A model generated the notes under the pieces. That model was given only the letters and a program-made list of their open reading frames with translations, had not been told where the DNA came from and ran no database searches. Below are positions 48,818 to 59,114 of a stretch of DNA of 64,000 bases, piece after piece (the first letter of the stretch is position 1; each line of letters opens with the position of its first letter). The stretch is from Glycine soja (lineage: Eukaryota; Streptophyta; Magnoliopsida; Fabales; Fabaceae). The translations under genes and the position numbers were made by a program. The stretch is taken from assembly GCF_004193775.1 (NCBI RefSeq), contig NC_041008.1, positions 7,890,731 through 7,954,730 of the forward strand, read 5' to 3'.

Positions 48818-51540
48818 TGTAACAACCCTGCCCCCCCTCATCGCTATGATATTATTATTCTAAACCGTGTAAATTTTAATTTTTTTATGAAAACTCTGTT
48901 AATTTGTTTATAAAAAATGAGAATAAATTTTTCGCGATATACGTTCATCAAACAACGCACAAATACTTAAATGAATATATATAAATATATTAACTTAGTA
49001 CTCATCATTCATATGAAGGAAGGCAAATTAGTTCATACATATAATTAAATTTATAATTTACATCCTTAATTCAAAAAGAATTATAAAATAAGTTACAGAG
49101 GAGTTGATTAACAAAATACAACTCTCTCGCAAAATAATTCCAACATCATCATGTCAACGTGATAGTTCCAACAAAAGAATCTCACTCCTCGTAATCTACT
49201 ACTGTCCACATGCTCCTACGAATGAAGGTTCACGATCATCATGGGTATCAATCACACAGTACAAAAATTGCAAGGGTGAATTTATTACAAAAGAAATCGA
49301 TAATTATCAAATAATCATCATTAGTAAGAGAAAAAACAAGTACCATGTTTGATACACAATTATCAATCAATACAACATATACTTAATAATAACTATTCAT
49401 CAACTTTTCCACAATTCCAATAAATCATGTTCAGTATGATACATGCACTTGACCTCAACTTTCAAATGCAATGTAGTACCATTCGTCAACGTGTTCATAT
49501 GTCACTCTCACTTAGGAATATTAGGCATCAAGTGTTGAAGTCACCTTGTTGTGCATAGACAACTCACCCTCCCTCCCGCTCATGGTGATCAACCTGAGTC
49601 TCAAGGGAGTTCCAAACTGAGTGGCATGCCCCCTAGTATAAGCATTTCCCCTCATGAGAAACTACAAGTACTTACTGATAAAGTTTATACTATTTCCATT
49701 CAGTATGAAGTATGAAACATGGGCATCATCAATGCACTAACCATGGATAATTAAAGATTATAAGTCATCCCCATCTAGAAATGCTTAAAACTCTTTAACC
49801 ACTCTATTTTCCCATCAGAAATATCCATTATGGTCACTGCATCCCTCATGTACACACACAACATACATCATCACAATGACATTTCCAACATCAACAACAT
49901 TTCATCTCAATGTCATTATCAACATCAACATCATCTCATCTCAATGACATTATCATCATCAACATCATCTCATCTCAATGACATTGCCAACATCAATATC
50001 ATCTAATTTCAATATTATCATCAATAACAACATCATTCTCAAATCAATAATATTACCAATAGCATCATTCTTTATCAATATTATCATCAATAACAACATC
50101 ATTTCATATCAATATTATCATAAAAACCAACATCGTCTCATATCAATTATTATCATCAATAATAACATCATTTCATATCAATATTATTATAAACACCAAT
50201 ATCGTCTTATATCAATTATTATCATCAATAACAACATCATCAGTAATCACATTCCACACACACATACATATAAATTTCATGCCTGAGATCCACGCTCCCC
50301 AGATCTTCAGACATCATAAGTTTAATAAAACGATAGTGTCATTTATCAATAACAGATGTATTGCATCCCATTAGTCGAAAACATTGTTTTTCTTGAAAAC
50401 TAGCATGCACAGGGACAAAAATTCATTCCCATAATTGGGTTCCCTGACCCCAATTATGGTATCAAAGCCATAAATTATAATAAGTTCTCATCACCTATTG
50501 TGAGCTCTCCGTTAGCTCCTCTCTACGTCGCTCAAAGATCTTTCTCATTCACGCTCATCGGTCCAAATGCAGAGTTCTATATACCAAATCAAAGGGAATT
50601 TAATATAGATTTAAAAAACAAGGTTAATAATAACATTTGGGATCAATTACCCCTGTCAAAATAAAATGGGCCAAGGGGTGTTTCTGGTTCTACTACAAAG
50701 AGACGTCATTTTGAAATTTCAATCACGCCAATGTGACTGAAGTTCAGCGAAGGTCACAAAAATAACATCAATTTTATAAAAAAATATAATTTTTACAACG
50801 TCTCATTTTCAAGGGTATTTTAAAGGGAGTGTAAAAAATCCTATTACGGTACCTAAAACACAAGAGACAATAAGAGAAGCTCAAACTAACTAAGAGAAAG
50901 ACATGGGAGCTTGTCCTCCACCGAATCCTTGAGGTGGATTCTGAGGATTTTGCTCTGATTAAAGCGTTCATCTCCATGTGGTGCGGCTTGTGGTGGGCAC
51001 CGGTGGTCGTGGGTGGTGGAGAAGGAGTTTCTCTGGTTGTTTGGACAGAGTTTTGAGAGAAAGAGACATGAAATCGTGTTTTTCACGCTGAAGAACATAT
51101 TTATAGTTTGCAGATCTTGCTTAGCGAACTCATCTCGCTAAGTGGGAATCCACTTTTGGCGCTAAACACAACTTTTCACATTGATTGCAATTCCTCTCGG
51201 GTTAGGATTTGTGCTAAGCGCAATATTTCGCGCTTAGCGCAATTCCTCTCGGGTTGGAATTGCGCTTAGCATGCTTCTCACGCTAAGCGATATGTCAAAA
51301 AATGTTGTTTTTCAAATCTCAATGGTCAAAATGTGAAGACATGGGTTATGAATCCACAGTCCAAATTTGAAGATGATCCAACGGTTAAAGAGTTCAGGAT
51401 CGTGGTTTTACCAAAATAAGTTTAGGTAAAACTTGAAATCTCATAATTTCAACCTAAATCAATAAAATTTCACATAATCAATTAACACGAGAAATACATT
51501 AAACATCAATTTACAGTTAGTAAAATTTCAGGATGTTACA
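48818..51540 (-). mobile_element. Probable solo LTR (long, Ty3/gypsy-style), 2.7 kb
   Basis: The left end is TGTAACAACCCTG; on the opposite strand the right end starts TGTAACATCCTG. These 12-13-bp inverted ends beginning TGTAACA are typical of some long plant gypsy-type LTRs. On the minus strand a TATA box (CTATAAATATG, about 51099-51109) lies ~430 bp in, as expected for an LTR promoter. There is no gag/pol coding and no second copy, so a solo LTR fits. The flanks (GAAAGAA / AGGAGAG) show no clean 5-bp duplication, which lowers confidence. The interior holds a CATCAACATCATCTCATCTC-type tandem array (about 49860-50240). Confidence 0.55.
51150..51290. repeat. CTAAGCG palindromic repeats inside the LTR
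   Basis: CGCTAAG / CTTAGCG motifs recur several times, including GTGCTAAGCGCAATATTTCG and CGCGCTTAGCGC. The 14-mer ATTCCTCTCGGGTT occurs twice, at about 51190 and 51241. The block can form stems and sits between the predicted LTR end and its TATA box. Confidence 0.7.
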
Positions 51541-51856
51541 AGGAGAGTTGGTGGCATGGTACGGCGCCTGGGAAGCGGGAGGAGGGTTGGTGGTGTGAGG
51601 TAGGGGAAGGGGGGGAGGGTTGGTGGCGTAGGGGAAAGGGAAAGGGAAGGTTTGCATTGAGGGATATGAGGGTCTTTCTCATATTTGTAGGGGTTATAAA
51701 CAAATAATTTAGGGCCCAATAGTAATTCCCCTTAACAACTTGTACTGATCCAACAAAAGTGAGAGAGAAAGAATTGGATCTTGCAGACTCATAAGCCCAA
51801 CCTAATTGAACTTGAAGAGGATGTTTGAAAAGGAGCTGATATTGGCCTATGAAAAT

Positions 51857-52130
51857 TTGCTATTGGCCCCTACTAACACATGACAAAGACCTTAATACCC
51901 TTACTAACACCTACCTTTCCCCACCACCCTTTCATCCTTTCCTCTTTCCCTTTTTTCATTCCTTGTGCACAATATTTTTTTCCAGTGTTTGTTAATACAA
52001 TAGAATCACACTTTTGTTACACAATATTTTTCGCACCCCCACTAGTGCAGCGGAAGTATGTTTCCACTACACAAAATGAAAAATGGTATATTTGAAAATT
52101 TTGAATGTTGGTAGGAGCCAATAGTAACTC
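51857..52130. repeat. Small inverted-repeat element (MITE-like), relative of the interrupted one
   Basis: The left end GCTATTGGCCCCTACTAACA and the right end, whose reverse complement is TTACTATTGGCTCCTACCAA, are inverted repeats about 275 bp apart. The ends match those of the interrupted element just to the left, so both belong to one family. A TTTCCACTACACAAAATG phrase lies inside. No coding content. Confidence 0.5.
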
Positions 52131-52895
52131 ACTATTTGAAAACTATTAAGTCCTACTACATTAGGCCAATAAAGATAAACAAAAACGTATATAAGTACAT
52201 TGGAAAAAAGTTTAAAATTGATTTTTGTACCATATTTGATATTGAGTTGAAAAACATTGAGTAGCTTTTGCATTAGTTCAAAAATCTTATCTTTAATATT
52301 ACTCATAATTTCATTTTATAATAAAAAAATCTAAACATATTTCATTCAAAATTAATTTTATTAATGCTCATCCAAATACACACTTAGGAGTATAAGTAAG
52401 AAGATAAAATGTATTTAGACCTATGGATACCTACAAAATATTCACAAATAAATATGATAAATACCCACTTGTTGGGATGAGTTCTGGACATGTACGCAAA
52501 TTTGAATAGGGTTGGGTGATGTATGAGCACTCTCCCCACACCTTGCCTCACATCTATTTTATTTATATATATATATATATAATAATTTAATTATATATTT
52601 TATTAATTATTAATTTAATAACTTTTTTTTGTTAAAGACGAGAGAAAGAATGAAAAACCAAGGCAAAAACAAGAGCGGACTAAAGTAAAGAAACAAGGAC
52701 CAAGGGGGAAGGGGGAACTTGGCAGTAAAGAAACTAAGGCAAATATTTCTTTGATGAGTTGGCCGTACCAAATCTTATAATATAGAAATGATTTTTTTTT
52801 AAACTGAATTGTGTTTTTATTTTAACGTTGAATAGTGTTATAGCATGGTTTAAAATATTTAACGTTGAAAGGCTATATTTTGGTTTTAAAATTTG

Positions 52896-53324
52896 GCAAA
52901 ATTATAAATTTGGTCTCCCTATTTGTTTCAAATTTATAATTTTAGTCCTTCTATACTTTAATTCATAAATTTAGTCCCCAAGTTTTTGCAATTCCGTTAT
53001 TTCAGTCTTCAATCCCAAAATTAGACGTTGTCTGTTGCTTGTGACGGTCACACACCGTGCTTTTATTGGACATTGTTGCACCTTAATTGGATGTTAATTT
53101 CGTGCACCTAATTAACGTCAACCTCCAATAAAATTACAACATGTGACGATCAATGTCCAATAAAAATGCAACACTTGACTATCAATGTAAGTAATTAATA
53201 GTCAATGTCCAATTTCGGGATTGGAGACTGGAATAATAGGATTATAAAAAATAAGGGGACTAAATTCATAAATTAAATTATAGGGGGACCAAATACAAAT
53301 AGGGGACCAAATTTATAATTTTGC
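52896..53324. mobile_element. MITE with ~30-bp terminal inverted repeats
   Basis: The left end GCAAAATTATAAATTTGGTC is matched by the reverse complement of the right end (GCAAAATTATAAATTTGGTC), and the match continues for about 30 bp with one base difference. Length 429 bp. The flanks TTAAAATTTG and TTAAAAATTTT are similar and may be a worn 9-10-bp duplication. Interior phrases CCAATAAAA..GCAACA are also inverted. Confidence 0.75.
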
Positions 53325-53654
53325 TTAAAAATTTTGTAACAAAAAAGTTTCAATTTGATTTAATGTTTTCAATAGCATTTAAAATGGATTATTTGAATTC
53401 ATTTAAAATTATGTTTTGATAATTTAAAAGTGAAATTTCAATTTACTTGCAATAATTTCTTTATTAATTTATTGACTTTATATATAAATAAAATGTAAGT
53501 AAAAAAATAGAAAATAAAAATATCATATATGTAATAAAGATTAAAGTTGTTACGATTATTCTTTCAAATGCAGATATAGGGCCGGATAGACCCTTCATTC
53601 TCATCTCAAAATGTAGGAGTGGTGAGAAAATTAGATTAAATGCATAAAAATTTA

Positions 53655-54066
53655 GGGTGTGTTTGGTTTACATTTTCATTTTCTGTTTTCATTTCCTGTT
53701 TTCATTTTTTGGAAATTGTTTTCATTTTCAAAAGATTAGAATTCTGAAAATATGTTTGGTTTGACTTCTTATTTTTTGTTTTCATGAAATAAAAATACTG
53801 AAAATGTATGATATATTGATTTCTTGTCTTTTTGTATTTTTAGATTTGCTTAAAATTACAATTCATTGCCACAACAATTTTATTTTACTCGAAATGAGGT
53901 TTCTGTTTTCAACTAAAAACGAGATTTTATTATTTTCATTTTCTTGTTGTTTCCTATTTTCATTTTCACTGAAAATATTTTTAGAAATCCAACCAAACAT
54001 ATTTTCATCATCATTTTCTGTTTTTAGTGAAAATGAAAACAGAAAACAACTAAACCAAACATTCCC
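53655..54066. mobile_element. Tourist-type MITE (PIF/Harbinger-like)
   Basis: The left end GGGTGTGTTTGGTTTACATT and the reverse complement of the right end (GGGAATGTTTGGTTTAGTTG) are inverted repeats, with TTTTCATTTTC phrases at both ends. TTA flanks both sides (53652-53654 and 54067-54069), the usual PIF/Harbinger target duplication. Length 412 bp. Confidence 0.7.
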
Positions 54067-54069
54067 TTA

Positions 54070-55063
54070 AGTTCTATTTTCATTACTATACAAATTAAAT
54101 GCATGAGAATTTGAGTTTGATTTTCATTCATAAAAAAAAAAAAAATGTTAGTTGTCATAAGTCCGGAGGTATTTTGTTTTTTTTACTACCACCAAAGTCC
54201 AAAACGCACAATATTATAACAAGTAATGATATTTCACAAAAAATATGACCTTGTTGTAAATAGTTATCTCACACTACTTTCTCTTTTCTTCCTATCTCTC
54301 TCGTTTATGTAGAAAATAGACATCACACACATACCACTATGGTTTATGAAAAATGCGTAAGAATTAGGATCAGGGATTTACATTAAACTGTTTCCCACCT
54401 AGCTAGGATTGCTCTATTCTAATTATAGTCACCTCATCTCGTGGCTCTCCGGAAATTAATCCAAATTTGATTTCAAATTAACAGAAAACATGGCAACCAT
54501 TAAATGCAGCTGTCTATATTTCATTCTCCATTCACTCATTCATTTTCTTTTCCTTCAATCTGTTTTTACATTTTTTGCATTGGTTATCATGATAAGTCGT
54601 GTCTAGAATCAAGAAAAGGGGTGGTAGAGAAATAGCGGGTGGAGAAAACTGCTATAGTTAGATTTATAATTTTCCTTGTCATTTATGGTAATCAATGGCA
54701 AGCATTAACCTCTCATCCATTCATTCATAAAACAAACTCAACAGATTACTGCCCTCAAACCAACCCTACTATTTTCTGCTTCAAACATGCACCACAATTC
54801 ATTGAAACAACATTAAGTTATTCATTTTCTCCTATACTTTTTGCTGACATTCTTTAACATCTCTTTTTGATTGAAGGGTTCTCTTTTGTTTCCCTTCTTT
54901 CTGTTCTCTCTCATTGAACAAATAGTACTTTAAAAAAAATCAAGAAGAGGGAACCCAACAAACATATCTTCAAGGCCAACATTTCAACACCCAATTACTT
55001 GTTCCTTTGTTTTTTTATAAAACAAAGGTGACAGTGTGACAATCTAAGTTGGTTTAATCAACG
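54070..55063. other. Upstream region of the RopGEF gene
   Basis: AT-rich. The last ~400 bp, rich in TTCTCTC and CTTTT stretches, are likely promoter and leader. No other gene was seen. Confidence 0.45.
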
Positions 55064-58000
55064 ATGGTTCGAGCTTTTCATCGCCAAATTAGCATGCAGA
55101 AGTCTAAGTCTTTTCATTTCAGGAAGATGTTTGAGATCCCAGGGAAACATATCCACGGTTTATTTGATAAAGATCATGATGAAGCAGGTGAAAGTGATAG
55201 TAAGATTTACTCAAAAAGCTTTGAGTCTAGAAGCTCACTTGATCAGCAATTTGAAATTCAGCTCAATAGTGATCATAGTCCAGCAGCAAGCTTGGGTATT
55301 GAAGCACCTAGAATGCCTCCCAAGCCACCAACTGGTATATTTGTTCTTTAAATTTTAAGCCAAGTCATGATTGTGTCTAGATTTCAGATTGCACTTAAAT
55401 TAGTCTGATCACCCCCTCAAAGTGATGAAATAAGATCATAAACTGTTTCTTAGTAGTTAGTAGAAGATCATCAATAACACTAAGCACAAAATGCTAAAAA
55501 AACACCTTTTGTGCTTTTATTTCAGAAGCTGACTTGATGAAGGAAAGGTTTGCTAAGCTGCTTTTAGGAGAAGACATGTCTGGTGCAGGGAATGGTGTTT
55601 CTTCAGCATTGGCTTTGTCAAATGCCATAACAAACCTGGCTGGTATATACCCTTTTTTTCTCTCCAATCTATGTGTGCCAATTGACTATTCTATTGCTAC
55701 TGCTAGCTTGTAAAGGGATTGAAATGGTTTCCTCTTTTTGGAAGAGAAAGTGTGATTTCAATCATGGGGCTTGATTTCTATAAAATTAATAGATAGTGTA
55801 GTCATCTCAATTCAAATTCAAGCACATGCATATTATAACTGTGACTAACTGAAATGTGATCTCTCAAGTCTCAATGAAATTTCCATTCAATAATTTGTTT
55901 CCTGATTCAATGCAGCATCTGTTTTCGGAGAACAATCAAAGCTGGAGCCAATGTCCTCAGAAAGAAAGGCCAGGTGGAGAAAAGAAATTGAGTGGCTTCT
56001 ATCTGTAACTGATTATATTGTTGAATTTGCTCCATCACAACAGATAGCTAAGGATGGAACAAGCATGGAGGTATGCAACCTTGTATAACTATAAATGAGA
56101 GGTCCAAAAATCTTGGTTTCATTTTTGTCATACATACAAAGTAATATGATCTGACATTATGTAGATCATGACTACACGGCAACGAACTGATCTGCTCATG
56201 AACATCCCCGCCTTGCGAAAGCTTGATGCAATGCTCATTGTAAGTAGCTAAATCTTATCTGAATCACTATTATTCAAATGACTTCATTTCAGCCACTGTG
56301 GACTAACCAGATAGCCAATGGAACAGGACACGTTAGACAACTTTAGAGATCAAAATGAGTTCTGGTATGTCTCTAAAAATGATGAGAATTCTGAGGATAA
56401 CACTAACAGCCAAAGGAAGAGTGACAAATGGTGGCTACCAACAGTTAAAGTTCCCCCAACAGGGATGTCAGAACCGGCCGGAAAATGGATACAGTTCCAG
56501 AAGGACAATGTCAACCAAGTGCTTAAAGCAGCCATGGCAATAAATGCTCAAATACTATCAGAAATGGAGATCCCTGAAAATTACATTGAATCTCTCCCCA
56601 AGGTAGTACAGGGCCAGTTTGTCACAGATTAAAAAATAAGTGATTCTGATGTAAAATTATTCAGTGTTAAGTTTTTTAGAGATTTTTTTTTTAAAAAGCA
56701 CAAGTTAATTTATTACTTTTTTTAAAAGAAAAAACTGATTTTATGAGAAAATATTCAAAATAGCTTCTGATTTTAGATTCTTTTCAGCTTCTTAATTTTT
56801 TTTTAAATAGAAGTGATCTCTTTTACAAAAAAAAAAATGCTGTAACGAATGAACCCATTAGACCAAAACTAAGGATTTCTAATTGGCTTAATCACGTCTT
56901 TGGCAGAATGGTAGAGAAAGCCTTGGTGAATCAGTCTATAAGAGCATTACAGTGGAATACTTTGATCCTGGGCAATTTCTCTCAACAATGGACATGTCCA
57001 CAGAGCATAAGGTGCTTGACCTCAAGAATAGGATTGAAGCTTCCATAGTGATATGGAGAAGGAAGATGACCAATAAGGATAGTAAGTCTGCGTGGAGTTC
57101 GGCAGTGAGCATTGAGAAGAGGGAACTCTTTGAGGAGAGAGCTGAGACAATATTGCTGATGCTCAAACATCAGTTCCCAGGACTTCCACAATCTTCACTT
57201 GACATTAGCAAAATCCAATACAACAAGGTGAAAACAACTTTGCAACTAGTTTGTTTGTTCATGTTATATTAATTATTACTCCCTTTATTCTTAATTATAA
57301 GACATAGTTGACTAGTTTATCCTTATTAAGAAAATTGGTTAATTTAGTTATTAGCATTAAAATTGTTTATAATTATAATATTTTTCCAAATTTATCCTTA
57401 ATTTTATTGAGAATCTATTCATCTTCTGCAATTTTCATAGGAGAGAGAAAGAGACAATTCATGATATTTTAGTCAAAAATTAATAAATGCAGAGATGAAA
57501 TGAAGTCTTATTATAATCAAGAACAAAAAATTTGTTGACTATGTCTTGTAAATAGGGATAGAGGGAGTATATGTCTTCAAATTAGACGTTCACTAACAAA
57601 ATTTGAATGCTTCCAAAATGAGCACAGGATGTTGGACAAGCTATTCTAGAGAGCTACTCAAGAGTAATAGAAAGCCTGGCTTACACAGTTATGTCAAGGA
57701 TTGATGATGTCTTGTACGCTGATTCGGTGACAAAGAACCCTTCATTGGCAGTGAGCAGCAGAAGATATTCATTGGATTCTTCACCGGCGGCAACTGAGCA
57801 GACGTCCCCAAACTCTGAGGATGAGAATAGCTACTTACAATCTTCAGAGACACCTCCTTCAATGACTCTCTCAGATTTCATGGGTTGGAGTTCTACCAAG
57901 GGGGGGAGTGACATAAAGAATACTAATTCCACAAGAGACATAGAAGATACTAATTCCACAGGAGACATAGAAGAGTACGTGAAAGAAAAAGATGAAAAGA

Positions 58001-58101
58001 GTATAACTAAATCTCCAAAACTTACAACCCCATCGAAATCTTACTATTTGGAGAAGCTTGAGTACTTGAATGCTTTAAAAAGTCCCATAGCTCGACATTA
58101 A
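55064..58101 (+). CDS. RopGEF with PRONE domain
   Basis: Seven coding exons: 55064-55334, 55526-55642, 55916-56070, 56165-56239, 56327-56602, 56907-57227, 57628-58101. They sum to 1689 nt, or 562 residues plus stop, with GT..AG borders. Seen: a variable N-terminus ([20 protein letters not shown]); a PRONE domain at ~91-440 with [95 protein letters not shown] and [20 protein letters not shown]; and a Ser/Thr-rich tail with [10 protein letters not shown] and the final [23 protein letters not shown] proteins load GTP onto ROP GTPases at the plasma membrane to set polar growth. The tail is the type in which receptor-kinase phosphorylation relieves autoinhibition. The tail resembles the AtROPGEF8-13 group, but I do not assign a number. 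Confidence 0.96.
57279..57567. mobile_element. Stowaway-type MITE in RopGEF intron 6
   Basis: The ends are inverted: CTCCCTTTATTCTTAATTAT at the left, and the reverse complement of the right end begins CTCCCTCTATCCCTATTTAC. GACATAGT near the left end pairs with GACTATGTC near the right end. TA flanks both sides, as for Tc1/mariner-derived Stowaway elements. Length 289 bp; it makes up most of the 400-bp intron. Confidence 0.8.
57913..57972 (+). repeat. In-frame 27-bp tandem repeat in the RopGEF tail
   Basis: ATACTAATTCCACAAGAGAC and GATACTAATTCCACAGGAGAC head two adjacent 27-bp units. They encode NTNSTRDIE and DTNSTGDIE. The repeat preserves frame and lies in the disordered C-terminal region after the PRONE domain. 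Confidence 0.85.
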
Positions 58102-58731
58102 TATCGATAACAAAATAGGGAAGGAGAAAAAGATTGGAGCACATAAAAAAGGAAGTTACAATGCACATGTAAACACCCATTGAGGCATTGGTTATGTTGG
58201 AGAGGACCCTACTTGATTAGAAACTCTTCTGTTCCGATCCCTTCCTTCCATGGAAAGGGAAGTTTGTATATAATTATGTATTGGGTCTTATGCTTCTTAC
58301 TGAAACCACCTTGTACATTATGTCATACAGACTTAGATTGTGTAATTGCTGGACTGATTGTAAATTCTTTATTTCTTCACTTCAAATTTCAAAATAGTGG
58401 AAGATTGATAGTCCTGGTAAAATCGTTGTTGAAATCTTCTCCCTTTCTTTTTAAGCTCATTGGTTGCACTTGGAACCCAATTTGCCGGCTGTTGGTACCT
58501 CAAGTCTGCTCAGTTCAAAAGTTTTAAGTTCAATGAGTATGAACATTCACATGTGCTAAATCTAAATCATTATAACCATGATGATATTTCCAACCAAAAT
58601 TGCATAAATAACTACTTCAAAGTGCCTCGAAATATAAATATTTGCAAATAATGCTTGTTTCCTGAATCAAACAGCTAACATTGAACTGCCACATGAAAAT
58701 GACAGACCACCAGCACCATGAGTACTTAAGG
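58102..58731. other. 3' region of RopGEF
   Basis: The RopGEF 3' UTR should occupy the first few hundred bases. Nothing else was recognised up to the solo LTR. Confidence 0.5.
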
Positions 58732-59074
58732 TGTTAGGATCCGAGGGCTTTTGACAAGGTAACCTCCTAGTATCTATGCTATTCTAAGTAAAAGATAAAA
58801 GCTGAGTGATAATTTTCCCTTGCTGTTATTTCATATTTCCTGGTATTTATAATGGGAATAACACTGGATAAGGATTGGCACTAAAGGCCTCAAGAGATAA
58901 GACAAAACAATAACAGAATTCTTAATATCCTAATAACAGAATTGGAAAATATCTGAATTCTGTTATAACTGCTTGTGTATGCAGAGCAAGGGAATTCCTA
59001 AGCTGGCTACTCAGGTCTGCTGGGTCTTCAGTGCCCTTTTGGGCCTGCTAGGTGCTGCTGTAGTATTGATATCA
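58732..59074. mobile_element. Solo LTR (343 bp) with a perfect 5-bp target duplication
   Basis: The segment starts TGTTAGGATCCGAGG and ends GTATTGATATCA (TG..CA). It is flanked by TAAGG at 58727-58731 and TAAGG at 59075-59079. A TATA-like TATTTATAATGG lies about 110 bp in. Short length, TG..CA ends and a 5-bp duplication fit a Ty1/copia-type solo LTR. It sits between two convergent genes, and its right edge is 40 bp from the ABIL stop codon, so ABIL transcripts probably end in or run through it. Confidence 0.85.
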
Positions 59075-59114
59075 TAAGGCTATTAGCACATGAAGCAATA
59101 GGCAACATTGTTTT

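Larger units (their letters stand above)
48330..51727. mobile_element. Inverted-repeat element interrupted by an LTR
   Basis: The left end TTACTATTGGCCCC (about 48331) is mirrored at about 51713-51725 by GGGCCCAATAGTAA. Removing the inserted LTR (48818-51540) leaves about 670 bp. The left arm (48400-48720) contains four degenerate copies of a ~75-bp unit with CAAAATCATGTTTCTGT phrases. A small relative with matching ends lies next to it at 51857-52130. No clean target duplication was found, so the superfamily is undecided. Confidence 0.45.

Noticed and set aside
49860..50240. CATCAA-type array considered as a CRISPR-like or satellite array
   Set aside because: Units are short, degenerate and without unique spacers. 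It is a simple-sequence expansion inside the LTR.
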